Shown in pieces: positions 18,029-27,131 of a DNA stretch of 64,000 nucleotides (its first letter is position 1; each line of letters starts with the position of its first letter). The position numbers were made by a program, and so were the translations under genes. The notes beneath the pieces are model-generated. The model was not told the DNA's origin. It worked only from the letters and a program-made list of their open reading frames with translations, and ran no database searches. Source of the DNA: Pedobacter sp. Leaf194 (GTDB taxonomy: Bacteria > Bacteroidota > Bacteroidia > Sphingobacteriales > Sphingobacteriaceae); the NCBI RefSeq assembly GCF_001423945.1, contig NZ_LMPU01000009.1, positions 310,416 to 374,415 on the forward strand, written 5' to 3'.

Positions 18029-18059
18029 CAAGTAAATTAAACCATAAAAAATTACGCTC

Positions 18060-18935
18060 GTGAAGGTATTCCATAAATTTTGTCTGCTGGCATTAACATG
18101 CATCTTATTCAGTACATCTTGTAAAAAATCCATCGATTATCACCCAGAATGGGATACATCATCAATGAGTGGCAAAATAGATGGCGTATTACTGAATTGT
18201 CCAATTGCATCAGCACAAACCTATAATCTTGGCGCCAATACAACACTTCAGATTATTGGAAATAAAGGCCAAAGCGGTTTCAGCTTAGTCATAAATGATT
18301 TTAAAGGCGTTGGTACCTATAAAATAGCCGATGGAAATGCCGCAGTTTATCTCCTGGCCGGCCTGCCGCAAACCGACTCTTATATGGCTACCACAATAGG
18401 TACAATTACCATTACAAGTTATGCCGAACAGAAAATGATAACCGGAACTTTTGAGTTTAAAGGACAAAATTTAGCAGGTACGGAAACCAAAACGATTACG
18501 GAGGGACAATTTAAAATTAGTTTAGTACCAGTAAAACTACCTGAAACCAATAGCAGCACAAACAATTTAAATGTAAAAGTTGATGGTGTTGCAATAGGCT
18601 TTACCGGAGAAGCAATTTCTGTAAATGTTCCCATAATTGGAAACAGCCTGTCTATTTTAGCTGTAAATGGCGAAAAACGAATTGTACTGGGGATTCTTGG
18701 ATACAAAGGAGTTGGAACATATGTACTGCCAGTTGACGGCATTGGCGCTTATATGAAAGATCAAACACCATCTGGTTCATTCTCTTCAGAAAACGGAACA
18801 GTAAAAATTACGAGCGAAACCAATGGCAGGCTAAAGGGAACCTTTGAATTTAAAGCGCCAAATGAAGATAGCACCATAAAAACAGCTGTAACCGTTACGG
18901 AAGGAACTTTCGATTTGCCACTCAGAAAAGGTTAA
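18060..18935 (+). CDS. Two-domain beta-rich lipoprotein
   Basis: 291-residue lipoprotein starting at GTG, with lipobox STSC (Cys 21). The mature part is two repeats of one domain, about residues 35-165 and 172-290: each has a SGKIDGVLLNC or NVKVDGVAIGF opening strand, a KGVGTYK / KGVGTYVL turn, and closes with GTFEFKGQNL...TEGQF or GTFEFKAPNE...TEGTF. This resembles the DUF6252-type domains found in Bacteroidota surface lipoproteins; no function is known. The GTG start is chosen because the signal peptide begins right there and the promoter lies 32 bases upstream. Confidence 0.75.
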   Translation: MKVFHKFCLLALTCILFSTSCKKSIDYHPEWDTSSMSGKIDGVLLNCPIASAQTYNLGANTTLQIIGNKGQSGFSLVINDFKGVGTYKIADGNAAVYLLAGLPQTDSYMATTIGTITITSYAEQKMITGTFEFKGQNLAGTETKTITEGQFKISLVPVKLPETNSSTNNLNVKVDGVAIGFTGEAISVNVPIIGNSLSILAVNGEKRIVLGILGYKGVGTYVLPVDGIGAYMKDQTPSGSFSSENGTVKITSETNGRLKGTFEFKAPNEDSTIKTAVTVTEGTFDLPLRKG

Positions 18936-19104
18936 GCGAATTTTGCGTAAAAAAGCTTCGGCGTAAATGTCGTAACAGCTATGGCTTTGAGTTAATAATA
19001 TCATTCGATTGAAAACGCTTTGAGAACACAAAAGCGTAGATTGTTGCCTGAACGAAAAAGCTATTAGGTTGCTTTTGTTAATTTTAATTATAAAAACTTA
19101 ACAA

Positions 19105-19944
19105 ATGACTGGAAAATTTTTGCCACTGCTGATTTTATCATTTCTCACGCTTTCTATATTTGCGCAAAATAAAACACCAAAGTTTAGTGTAATTGCATTT
19201 TATACAGGCAAGAACGACCTGGCGCATGTCAGTTTTGTAAACGAAGCCAATAAACGACTGCCTGAAATGGCCAGGCAAAATAATTTTAGTTATGATTCTA
19301 CATCGAACTGGGCTAACTTAAACGAGAAATTTCTTTCCAGGTACCAGGTTGTATTGTTTCTGGATACAAGACCGGAAAAAAAAGAACAACGCGAGGCTTT
19401 CCAAAAATACATGGAAAATGGTGGTGGATGGATGGGCTTTCATTTTTCCGCTTTCGCACTGGAAAAATCTGCTTACAATATGGATTGGGATTGGTACCAC
19501 AACACTTTTTTAGGCTCTGGTGGTTACGGCAGCAATACCTGGAGACCAACATCTGCCACACTGAAAGTCGAGAAAAAAAATCATCCGGTAACTAAAAACC
19601 TGCCCAATACCTTCAAGTCTCAACCAAATGAATGGTACCGCTGGCAAAACGATTTGAGAGAAAATAAAAACATCACCATTTTACTTGCCATTGATTCAAC
19701 AAGTTTTCCGTTAGGAACCGGCCCCAAAGCGCATGAAATTTGGCATAGTGGTTATTATCCTGTTGTTTGGAGCAATAAAAACTACAAAATGGTGTACGTA
19801 AATATGGGGCACAACGATATGGATTACGAGCATAAATACGATAATACAAACAAATCACTTTCTTTTACCTTTGATAATGAAACTCAGAATAAGATGATTT
19901 TAAACAGCTTGATTTGGTTGGGTACAGGTAAAAAAGTAAAGTAA
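19105..19944 (+). CDS. Secreted ThuA-domain protein
   Basis: 279-residue protein with a signal peptide (cleavage after IFAQ near residue 21) and a ThuA-like domain of the class I glutamine-amidotransferase fold. Supporting segments are FSVIAFYTGKNDLAHVSFV, LFLDTRPEKKEQREAFQKYM, NGGGWMGFHFSA (the loop at the fold's active-site position), FLGSGGYGSNTW and the C-terminal MVYVNMGHNDMDYE. ThuA relatives take part in disaccharide and polysaccharide use, but many secreted members are unassigned. It is monocistronic by spacing: 160 bases after the lipoprotein gene and 57 before the AraC gene. Confidence 0.8.
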   Translation: MTGKFLPLLILSFLTLSIFAQNKTPKFSVIAFYTGKNDLAHVSFVNEANKRLPEMARQNNFSYDSTSNWANLNEKFLSRYQVVLFLDTRPEKKEQREAFQKYMENGGGWMGFHFSAFALEKSAYNMDWDWYHNTFLGSGGYGSNTWRPTSATLKVEKKNHPVTKNLPNTFKSQPNEWYRWQNDLRENKNITILLAIDSTSFPLGTGPKAHEIWHSGYYPVVWSNKNYKMVYVNMGHNDMDYEHKYDNTNKSLSFTFDNETQNKMILNSLIWLGTGKKVK

Positions 19945-20001
19945 TGCCTTATTTTGCACACTTACGGTTTATATTTGGCTAAGCAAGTAATAAAACAATA
20001 A

Positions 20002-20409
20002 ATGAAAATCCCTCAGAAATTTTTTGCCCGCCGACATGAAATTGCCGCTGACTATTTAAAGGAACTCGATAAACATTTAGATGATATTGTGGCTGGCAGA
20101 GCAACGGAAATGTTTGAGGTTAGGGATTTTGCAGATTTAATACATGTGCATCCAACGCACCTCAGCAATACTATTAAAGCCGCAACCGGGCATTCTCCCT
20201 GCTTCTTTTTTGAAGAACGTTTAATGGAAATATCGAAATCGATGCTACAGAATGTAAGTATGCCAATTGCTGAAATTGCAAGAATTTTAACTTACGATCC
20301 ATCAAATTTCACCAAGTTTTTTAAACATTTCGCTGGCCAAACCCCAAAACAATATCGTGAGCATTATTTTCTGTCGCTAGCCGAAAAAAACGAAACCTTC
20401 ACCATATAA
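20002..20409 (+). CDS. Minimal AraC-family transcriptional regulator
   Basis: 135 residues, essentially only the AraC DNA-binding domain with a short N-terminal helix; there is no sensing domain. The first helix-turn-helix lies about residues 40-62 (FADLIHVHPTHLSNTIKAATG), the second about 88-110 (IAEIARILTYDPSNFTKFFK), ending with the family phrase GQTPKQYREHY. Such stand-alone domains often control a neighbouring gene. The next gene, a short-chain dehydrogenase, starts 86 bases downstream behind three spaced direct repeats that begin at the 3' end of this gene, so that gene is the probable target. Confidence 0.85.
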   Translation: MKIPQKFFARRHEIAADYLKELDKHLDDIVAGRATEMFEVRDFADLIHVHPTHLSNTIKAATGHSPCFFFEERLMEISKSMLQNVSMPIAEIARILTYDPSNFTKFFKHFAGQTPKQYREHYFLSLAEKNETFTI

Positions 20410-20476
20410 AACTTAAACACTCACCATTTTAACTTAAGCTGTCACCATTTTAACCACCACTTTCCATTTAACTTTG
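20399..20476 (+). promoter_or_regulatory. Putative AraC operator repeats and SDR promoter
   Basis: Copies of TCACCATTTTAAC start at 20421 and 20442 (21 bases apart, two helical turns), with a weaker copy TCACCATATAAAAC at 20399. A -7 box TAACTTTG follows at 20469-20476, and the second perfect copy covers the -33 position. Direct repeats two turns apart are typical for AraC-family activators; binding by the adjacent regulator is inferred. Confidence 0.55.
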
Positions 20477-20495
20477 TTTATCAAATTAAAAGAAA

Positions 20496-21260
20496 ATGGA
20501 AACAAAAAATAAGATTGTACTCGTAACCGGCGGCAGCCGTGGATTAGGCAAAAATGCTGCTATTCATTTAGCAAAAAAAGGGCTGGATGTAATTCTTACT
20601 TATCAGTCGAAAAAAGAGGATGCAGAGGAAACGGTTGAAGAGCTAAAAACTATCGGTGTAAATGCGGCAGCACTGCAACTAAATGTTGGAGATGTAAAAA
20701 CCTTCGATGCGTTTTTTGCAGAAGTGAAGTCTTTACTCCAGACAACTTTCCAGTCAGAAAAAATCGATTACCTGGTCAATAATGCTGGTATTGGAATCCA
20801 TGCGCCATTTGCAGAAACGACCGAAGAACAGTTCGACAGCCTGGTAAATATCCAGTTTAAAGGCGTATTCTTTCTAACTCAAAAAGCGCTTGCATTGTTA
20901 AATGATGGCGGTGGTATCGTTAACGTTTCAACAGGCCTGGCTCGTTTCGCTTTGCCTGGCTACGCCGCCTATGCATCAATGAAAGGCGCAATGGAAACGC
21001 TTACAAAGTACCAGGCTAAAGAATTAGGTGCAAGAGGAATTAATGTAAACATTGTTGCTCCCGGCGCAATAGAAACTGATTTTGGCGGTGGTGTGGTTCG
21101 AGATAACGAAGAGATGAATAAAGGAATTGCTTCTCAAACAGCGCTTGGCAGAGTTGGCTTGCCAGATGATATTGGTCCTGTTGTTGCATTTTTATGCACC
21201 GAAGAAGCTAAATGGATTAATGCACAACGCATCGAGGCATCTGGCGGAATGTTCTTGTAA
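20496..21260 (+). CDS. Short-chain dehydrogenase/reductase
   Basis: 254-residue classical SDR with Rossmann fold. The cofactor loop is VTGGSRGLGKN near residues 11-21, NNAGIG follows in the middle, and the catalytic serine, tyrosine and lysine lie in VNVSTG and YAAYASMKGA (YxxxK). The basic residue in TGGSR fits NADP preference. The C-terminus WINAQRIEASGGMFL is the usual substrate-lid end. The substrate is unknown. It is preceded by the AraC regulator and the repeats at 20399-20454 and is ended by the hairpin at 21273. Confidence 0.88.
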   Translation: METKNKIVLVTGGSRGLGKNAAIHLAKKGLDVILTYQSKKEDAEETVEELKTIGVNAAALQLNVGDVKTFDAFFAEVKSLLQTTFQSEKIDYLVNNAGIGIHAPFAETTEEQFDSLVNIQFKGVFFLTQKALALLNDGGGIVNVSTGLARFALPGYAAYASMKGAMETLTKYQAKELGARGINVNIVAPGAIETDFGGGVVRDNEEMNKGIASQTALGRVGLPDDIGPVVAFLCTEEAKWINAQRIEASGGMFL

Positions 21261-21272
21261 TTTAATAAATCG

Positions 21273-21306
21273 AGTTTGTCGGTAAATGAAGGTTTACCGA
21301 CAAACT
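21273..21306 (+). terminator. Terminator between convergent SDR and NlpC/P60 genes
   Basis: Perfect 14-bp inverted repeat AGTTTGTCGGTAAA / TTTACCGACAAACT with a six-base loop, followed on the plus strand by ATTTTCCTTT and on the minus strand by an AT-rich stretch, so it may serve both genes. Confidence 0.75.
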
Positions 21307-21319
21307 ATTTTCCTTTCAG

Positions 21320-22516
21320 CTACTTTCCGTACCACTCATGTTCGGCAACTCTGGTAATTTCGGGCTTCCCAATCTCGGTTAAAAACCGCCTTGCACTTAC
21401 CAGTGTTTTGCTCTGATGTTCGTCATAATTTGCAGTTTCTGGAACCAGGCTACTCACCTTAACCATGCCTGCAGCTTGGATAAATTCTCCTTTGCCCATA
21501 TATATTGCGGTATGCGTAACTCTTCCACCCGTAACCCCACGTCTTTTCGCTGCTGAGAAAAACAACAAATCGCCAGGTTGCAAATTTTTCAGACATTTTT
21601 CAACGCTGATTGAATCAGCGTCCAGAACATCAATTCCTGTCCCTACCAAAGCTTGCTGAGACGCATCTCTGGGAATGATAACTCCATTCAGGAAATAACT
21701 CGTTTTGGTAAAACCACTGCAATCTACCCCTTTTATTGATGTACCTCCCCACAAATAAGGCACACCAATTAACGTCTTGGCCGTCTCCAAAATCGCATCA
21801 GCATTTGGGTTGGCTCTTTTCTCCCATTCAGAAAATAGCTTCGCTTCGGTCTTTTTAATATAACCAATTCGCTTATCCGGAAAACCAACTTTATAATAAC
21901 TTCTTTCTTCGGCCAGTACCTGTAAAATATTTCCTTTAACCAGGTCAGAAACCCGGGTCGAATTTACATCGGCTTTGCTAAACGCATGGCCGAAATCAAA
22001 AGTATAAATTATTCGTTTTGAGTTTTTCCAGGATTCAAAAGCGTCGGCATTCATCAGGCTTACCGCAGTTGCATCGGTGTAAGAAAGATAACCATCTGGC
22101 GTTTCAACCAAATAATAGCCGCCTTGTTTTTTTAAAACCCGCACAGGGGTTCCTAAAATCATTTGCGTGAGCATTTCAGCAGAATTTTGAGGCGCTGAGC
22201 GGTTATTACAAACCGATAAATTCGCCAGACCGTAAGTCATACCGCCTAAACTTTGTGACGGCAGCAATACATTTACTTTGGTAAAGCCTTTAATCCCTGG
22301 CACCCGTTTATCTATTGCTGTTAAAGCACTTTCCGAACTGCTTTCCACAAAAATTGTGTCGCCTTTGGTTTGAACATTGAAGTAAACCGAGCGCTTATCG
22401 GGCGCAAATTCTTTTTTTACCTCAATCGATATCTGCCTAAAAGCCGCCGTATCAATCTGGGCTTTCAGCGAAACTGAAAGAAATAAAGGGCAACACAACA
22501 AAAATATTTTCTTCAT
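21320..22516 (-). CDS. Secreted NlpC/P60 peptidase with SH3-type domains
   Basis: 398-residue cell-wall hydrolase. Signal peptide (cleavage about residue 19, SLKAQ), an N-terminal region of about 75 residues, two bacterial SH3 stretches (about residues 95-150 and 180-225, with YLVETPDGYLSYTDA and YYKVGFPDKRIGYIKK), then the NlpC/P60 domain from about residue 240. Catalytic Cys is C266 in GVDCSGF and the His is H335 in RVTHTAIYMG. It is expected to cut the D-Glu to diamino-acid bond in peptidoglycan peptides, as in the YkfC/gamma-D-glutamyl-L-diamino acid endopeptidase group. Confidence 0.88.
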   Translation of the reverse strand: MKKIFLLCCPLFLSVSLKAQIDTAAFRQISIEVKKEFAPDKRSVYFNVQTKGDTIFVESSSESALTAIDKRVPGIKGFTKVNVLLPSQSLGGMTYGLANLSVCNNRSAPQNSAEMLTQMILGTPVRVLKKQGGYYLVETPDGYLSYTDATAVSLMNADAFESWKNSKRIIYTFDFGHAFSKADVNSTRVSDLVKGNILQVLAEERSYYKVGFPDKRIGYIKKTEAKLFSEWEKRANPNADAILETAKTLIGVPYLWGGTSIKGVDCSGFTKTSYFLNGVIIPRDASQQALVGTGIDVLDADSISVEKCLKNLQPGDLLFFSAAKRRGVTGGRVTHTAIYMGKGEFIQAAGMVKVSSLVPETANYDEHQSKTLVSARRFLTEIGKPEITRVAEHEWYGK

Positions 22517-22654
22517 GATTGGTTAAAATTACAAATTTTAACATTTTGCCATCTGCAAAAAGCTGTAACTAATTGCTTACCGAGGCAACAATGTTAAATT
22601 TCGAAAACAAAGAAATAAATCTGTTTTACAAACGTTATCCATCAAAAGCCAGGC

Positions 22655-23341
22655 ATGAGTAGAACCTTTTATTTTGTGACGCTGTTAATTATTCTTGGCG
22701 GCAAGGCCTCTGCGCAAACCTGGACAGATGCCGAATTTAAAAGAGCAAACACAGCTGCATTTTCCGATTACCTAAGCAACGAGGAAAAGAATATCGTGCT
22801 GTACATGAACCTGATACGTATTGACGGAGAGAAGTTCTATTACACATTTCTGCAGGATTACATAAATAACTACAACGAGAAAGTTAGAAGGTATAGAAAC
22901 TACAACGAGCTCAAAATTGCCAAAAACAACAGTTATTACCTTTCGTTACTTAAACAGGTACGGGTAAAAAACCTACCAATGTTCTACCCTGACGAAAGAC
23001 TTACTGCATTAAGCAGAAGCCACGCCACAGACTTAAACAAAAATAATTTAGACAGCCACGAAAGCAGCAACGGAGACAAGTTTAACAAAAGGCTGGCAAA
23101 ATATTTTCCTAATAAACCAATGAGTGAAAACATAGACTTTGGCTACTCGAACAGCCTGGATATTGTTTGCCACCTGCTTTTAGATTGTGGTGTTCCTTCG
23201 CTAGGTCACCGTTTCAATATACTCGATCAGAAATACAAATTAAACACAATCGGCGTAAGCATTCAACCGCATCCATCTTACAGCTGGTGTGCGGTAATAG
23301 ATTTTGTAGCGCAACCTACCTTTTACACCAGCAACCCGTAA
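22655..23341 (+). CDS. Secreted CAP-domain (SCP-like) protein
   Basis: 228-residue protein with a signal peptide (cleavage near residue 20, ASAQ) and a CAP superfamily domain over about residues 115-225. Matches include LTALSRSHATDLNKNN, DSHESSNG, ENIDFGYSN and VPSLGHRFNIL, which keep the two His and two Glu positions of the CAP cavity. The N-terminal hundred residues (YMNLIRIDGEKFYYTFLQDY) are a helical region common to the Bacteroidota members. The role of bacterial CAP proteins is mostly unknown. It is divergent from the NlpC/P60 gene, 138 bases away. Confidence 0.8.
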   Translation: MSRTFYFVTLLIILGGKASAQTWTDAEFKRANTAAFSDYLSNEEKNIVLYMNLIRIDGEKFYYTFLQDYINNYNEKVRRYRNYNELKIAKNNSYYLSLLKQVRVKNLPMFYPDERLTALSRSHATDLNKNNLDSHESSNGDKFNKRLAKYFPNKPMSENIDFGYSNSLDIVCHLLLDCGVPSLGHRFNILDQKYKLNTIGVSIQPHPSYSWCAVIDFVAQPTFYTSNP

Positions 23342-23500
23342 AATACGTGAGAAAGTAAATTTTGCGGATAGCATTCAGGTAAATTAAATCTGCTTTTAAT
23401 TAAAACAGAGTAAAATAGGCCAACTGGCAGCAGAAAAAACACCACACAAACCTTGCAGACTTTTTTAGTTACAATTTCGAAAGAAGTTTGCTAAAAAAAT

Positions 23501-23508
23501 TACCTTTG
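23501..23508 (+). promoter_or_regulatory. Promoter -7 box of the gtrA-like gene
   Basis: TACCTTTG, an exact TAnnTTTG match, 57 bases before the ATG at 23566. No TTG at the expected -33 spacing. Confidence 0.5.
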
Positions 23509-23565
23509 CCCCATAACTATTTAAGCAGAAGCTTCCCACTTCTTTTTGATTACATTTGATTAAGC

Positions 23566-24078
23566 ATGCGCAAAGCAATTTTAGCATTAATAGATTTCTT
23601 CCATCCACCTTTTAAAGGCTTTATTTCTCAACATAATTTCAGGTACCTGGCCACCGGAGGTGGAACCTTACTTCTTGGCATTTTAAGTTACTATTTTGCT
23701 TACTTTTTTATCTTCAAAAGTCAAGAGGTAAACTTCGGCATTATTGTACTGCAGCGGGAAACAGCATCGCTATTGGTTGATTACAGCATTGCCATACCCA
23801 CAAGTTTTTTGCTAAACAAATATGTAATATTTACCCATAGCGAATTAAAAGGCCGCGTACAGTTTTTCCGTTTTTTGAACCTTCAGTTTATAAATATACT
23901 GGCCAACTATGTTCTCCTCAAATTTTTGCTCGAGCTTTTAAGAGATTATCCAACCTTAGCCATGCTATCGAGAATTGCAGTTTCGGTTTTAATGGCCCTT
24001 TTTAGCTACCTATATCAACATTATTTTACATTCAGTGTAAAAAAAATCGGAAGCAAAAAATCAGGTCCCAAGCTTTAA
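23566..24078 (+). CDS. GtrA-family membrane protein
   Basis: 170-residue inner-membrane protein with four hydrophobic helices (about residues 27-50, 62-84, 108-126 and 136-157). The GtrA pattern is seen in FRYLATGGGTLLLGILSYY, IPTSFLLNKYVIF (the conserved NKY/F turn) and YQHYFTFS at the end. GtrA-like proteins are thought to flip polyprenyl-linked sugars, such as glucosyl-undecaprenyl phosphate, for surface polysaccharide decoration. No glycosyltransferase partner is next to it. Confidence 0.82.
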   Translation: MRKAILALIDFFHPPFKGFISQHNFRYLATGGGTLLLGILSYYFAYFFIFKSQEVNFGIIVLQRETASLLVDYSIAIPTSFLLNKYVIFTHSELKGRVQFFRFLNLQFINILANYVLLKFLLELLRDYPTLAMLSRIAVSVLMALFSYLYQHYFTFSVKKIGSKKSGPKL

Positions 24079-24516
24079 TTTTTTTTAGAAAAGCACTGCC
24101 TGCATCGTTTTGGGTAATACAGTCCCGCCCCCGTTTCAAGTCCGCAGCTCGTACCTCGCTTTGCGGGCTTTACACTTTGGTCGGGTTTAAGTGGCAAGGG
24201 TTTAGCAACTACTATCGTTTTTTATAGCAGTTGCCAAAAACCGCTGTTGCGTGTAAAAACTGCGTAGCTAAACGGGATGGCAGCGATATCCTTTTTCAGC
24301 TACTTCGTTCGCTAAAGCAGCACAAGTCCGAAAAAGATTTAGCGAACAGCCCGACGAAACAATTAGTTGAAATGCTGCCTTAGCTTTGCCAAAAAACCTG
24401 ATTTTTAGGCCGGCGAAACTTTATTTACCTGTTGCTGTTAATTTAAGCAACGGCTTTCTTGCTTAGGTTGCCGCAAGCAGTTAACTTAGGCACCAACTAA
24501 CTTAGTATAATACTTA
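24079..24516. repeat. Non-coding stretch with a probable interspersed repeat
   Basis: 438 bases without a gene between gtrA-like and phhA. Bases 24122-24195 begin AGTCCCGC and end TCGGGTTTAAGTGGC, closely resembling an arm of the palindromic element at 54395-54575 (AGTCCCGC ... TCGGGTTTAGGTGGC in the same sense). The middle holds further short inverted matches (for example CCTTTTTC with GAAAAAG at about 24290-24335). GC content is higher than in the surrounding gaps. No tRNA-like cloverleaf or open frame is seen. Confidence 0.5.
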
Positions 24517-26295
24517 ATGAGCGATTTTAATGATTTTAACAATGCCCAGGTAGCCAAATTACCTAAGCATTTAAAGCAGTTCATTGTTGCGCAAAACTAT
24601 GAGAAATACACACCTATAGACCAGGCTGTTTGGCGATATGTGATGCGCCAGAATTACAGCTATCTTAAAAATGTTGCTTATTACCCATACATAAAAGGCT
24701 TACAACGAGCAGGATTAAGTATAGAATACATTCCGGATTTGCAAACCATGAATGATAACCTCGGCAAGATTGGCTGGGGCGCTGTAACAGTAGATGGTTT
24801 TATTCCGCCCGCTGCATTTATGGAATACCAGGCTTACCGGGTCTTGGTTATTGCCGCAGATATTCGCCAGATAAACCATATAGAATACACACCGGCTCCG
24901 GATATTATCCACGAAAGTGCCGGCCATGCCCCTATTATTGCCGACACGGATTACAATAATTATTTAAGCTATTTTGGCTCTATCGGTGCCAAAGCTATGT
25001 TTTCGGAAAAAGATTTTGAGCTTTATGAGGCAATAAGAAAACTTTCCATTTTAAAAGAAGCCGTGGCTACTGATGAAAGGGCAATTGCAAAGGCGGAAAA
25101 AGAGTTACGCTACATTAGCGAAAACATGGGCGAACCGTCGGAAATGGCTTTGCTGGGCCGTTTGCACTGGTGGACTGTTGAATACGGCCTGATTGGAACT
25201 TTGGAAAACCCGAAAATTTATGGCGCTGGTTTACTTTCGTCTATAGGTGAAAGCGCTTCCTGTATGCAAGCCAACGTTAAAAAACTTTGGTATAATATGG
25301 AAACCATAAATTATCCGTACGACATTACCAAAACCCAACCTCAACTGTTTGTAACAGCAACTTTCCAAAATCTTATTGATGTGTTGGAGCAATTTGCTGA
25401 CACCATGGCTTTTAGAAAGGGTGGAACAGAAAGTATTATGAAAGCAATTGCCTGCAAAAACGTTGCTACAGCCGTTTACAGTTCAGGCTTGCAGGTAAGC
25501 GGGGTTTTTACGGATATTGGCATTAGTGCAAATGATGAGGTTACATTTATTAAAACTACTGGACCAACGGCTTTGTCATTCGCTGGCAAACAACTTTCAG
25601 GGCACGATAAACACTACCATGCAGATGGTTTCTCATCACCTGTAGGAAAGTTAAAAGATGCAGAAAAACCGCTCGAGGACTACACCGAAGCCGACCTTTT
25701 GGCTACAGGAAAAGATGCCGGCGGCAGAACCAAACTAACCTTTGAAAACGGGATTATTGTTGAGGGCCTCATTGCCGGCATTGTACGCGAAAATGCGAAG
25801 ATAATTTTAATAACCTTTACCGATTGCTCTGTTACCGAAAACAATGGTAATATTCTATTTAAACCGGAATGGGGCAACTATGACATGGCTGTAGGTGAAA
25901 AAATAGTTTCAGTATTTAATGGCGCAGCAGATAAAGATGCATACGAAGAAATAACATTAATAAGTGGCCAGAAAACAAATCGGGTAACTTATGATGAAAA
26001 GACGATTAAACTGCACAATTTATACAAACAAGTTAGGGCAATCCGGGAAAAAGGTGAAGGTATGGAGCAGCTTGAACACATATTTGGGCAATTAAAAACT
26101 ATTCATCGAAACGATTGGCTTTGTGCGCTGGAAATTCTTGAACTCGTTTACCACAAAAAAATTTATCATCAGCTGGAAAAAGAAATTACGGTTTACCTTG
26201 AAATAAAAGCAGGGAAAGAAGCGGAACACACTAAGCTGATAAATGATGGTTTGCATGTGATTAAAAATCCCGTTAGCCAGTTAATTACCGAATAG
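24517..26295 (+). CDS. phhA: Aromatic amino acid hydroxylase, long form (phenylalanine 4-monooxygenase)
   Basis: 592-residue pterin-dependent hydroxylase that converts Phe to Tyr. The iron ligands are H132 and H137 in PDIIHESAGHAP and E222 in HWWTVEYGLIG; the hydrophobic core GAGLLSSIGE follows. This is about twice the length of the Pseudomonas enzyme. There is a helical insertion at about residues 165-208 between the His pair and the Glu, and about 250 extra residues after the catalytic domain (from about 340), beta-rich then helical, with no family I can name. The long form is known from Bacillus cereus group and Bacteroidota. It starts the phenylalanine/tyrosine breakdown genes spread over 24-34 kb. 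Confidence 0.9.
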   Translation: MSDFNDFNNAQVAKLPKHLKQFIVAQNYEKYTPIDQAVWRYVMRQNYSYLKNVAYYPYIKGLQRAGLSIEYIPDLQTMNDNLGKIGWGAVTVDGFIPPAAFMEYQAYRVLVIAADIRQINHIEYTPAPDIIHESAGHAPIIADTDYNNYLSYFGSIGAKAMFSEKDFELYEAIRKLSILKEAVATDERAIAKAEKELRYISENMGEPSEMALLGRLHWWTVEYGLIGTLENPKIYGAGLLSSIGESASCMQANVKKLWYNMETINYPYDITKTQPQLFVTATFQNLIDVLEQFADTMAFRKGGTESIMKAIACKNVATAVYSSGLQVSGVFTDIGISANDEVTFIKTTGPTALSFAGKQLSGHDKHYHADGFSSPVGKLKDAEKPLEDYTEADLLATGKDAGGRTKLTFENGIIVEGLIAGIVRENAKIILITFTDCSVTENNGNILFKPEWGNYDMAVGEKIVSVFNGAADKDAYEEITLISGQKTNRVTYDEKTIKLHNLYKQVRAIREKGEGMEQLEHIFGQLKTIHRNDWLCALEILELVYHKKIYHQLEKEITVYLEIKAGKEAEHTKLINDGLHVIKNPVSQLITE

Positions 26296-26320
26296 TTAAG
26301 TTTGCAAAAACATAAACATA

Positions 26321-27022
26321 ATGAACATTATAATTACCGGCGCAAGTAGCGGGATAGGATTTGAAACCGCATTAGAATTTAGTTTACAAAAAGAAAATAA
26401 AATTGTTGCTATTGCCAGAACTGCAGAAAAGTTGCGCAAGCTCTTAGAAATCGCGAAGGGAATTAATCCGGATTGTAACCTTTTACCGGTAGAGTTCGAC
26501 ATTGTAAATGACGATTATGCCGCCCTTATTCCTTTTTTAAAAGAAAGATTAGGCACCGTTGATATTCTGATAAACAACGCCGGAGCGTTGATAAATAAGC
26601 CATTCGTTGAAACTACGGAAATTGATTTAGGTGCAATGTTGCAAAGCAACGTTGTTGCCCATTTTAAGATGATACAAAATACGCTCGCACTCCTGCAACC
26701 TGGAAGCCACATTGTTAACATTGGCAGTATGGGCGGATTTCAAGGTAGCGTAAAATTTCCAGGCTTAGCAGCGTATTCTGCAAGTAAAGCTGCGTTACAT
26801 GCCTTAACAGAATGTTTGGCTTTCGAATTAGCTGAAACGGGTATTAAAATAAATTGCCTTGCGCTAGGCTCTGCTCAAACTGAAATGCTGGAAGCCGCTT
26901 TTCCGGGTTATCAAAGTCCGGTAATGGCTTTCGAAATGGGCAAATATGTTGCTGACTTCGCCAGGACTGCCCATAAATTTTTTAACGGAAAAATTCTGCC
27001 AGTAGCCGTTACAACGCCATAA
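26321..27022 (+). CDS. Short-chain dehydrogenase/reductase
   Basis: 233-residue SDR. The cofactor loop is ITGASSGIGFETA at residues 4-16, NNAGALINKPF follows, and the active site is NIGSMGGF with YSASKAALHAL (YxxxK). It lies 25 bases after phhA on the same strand, so it is probably co-transcribed with it. Substrate unknown. A role in pterin recycling (dihydropteridine reductase is also an SDR) is an attractive guess from context alone and is not supported by any residue I can point to. Confidence 0.85.
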   Translation: MNIIITGASSGIGFETALEFSLQKENKIVAIARTAEKLRKLLEIAKGINPDCNLLPVEFDIVNDDYAALIPFLKERLGTVDILINNAGALINKPFVETTEIDLGAMLQSNVVAHFKMIQNTLALLQPGSHIVNIGSMGGFQGSVKFPGLAAYSASKAALHALTECLAFELAETGIKINCLALGSAQTEMLEAAFPGYQSPVMAFEMGKYVADFARTAHKFFNGKILPVAVTTP

Positions 27023-27131
27023 CGGAGAAACTGAATAGCAAGCAAAAAAAATTGTCTGATTGTTATTTCGAGTATTTTATCATACTTCCCATATATTTTA
27101 TTAATTTAAATTAAATAAACTAAATCTAAAT

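Noticed and set aside
20399..20454. CRISPR-like array from the TCACCATTTTAAC repeats
   Set aside because: Only two exact 13-base copies with 8-base spacing and no cas genes; an operator is far more likely.
24079..24516. Possible tRNA or structural RNA in the gap before phhA
   Set aside because: No acceptor-stem pairing with a T-loop (GGTTCRANYCC) was found; the structure fits an interspersed repeat better.
26321..27022. Naming the SDR after phhA a dihydropteridine reductase
   Set aside because: Only position supports it; no substrate-specific residues could be identified.
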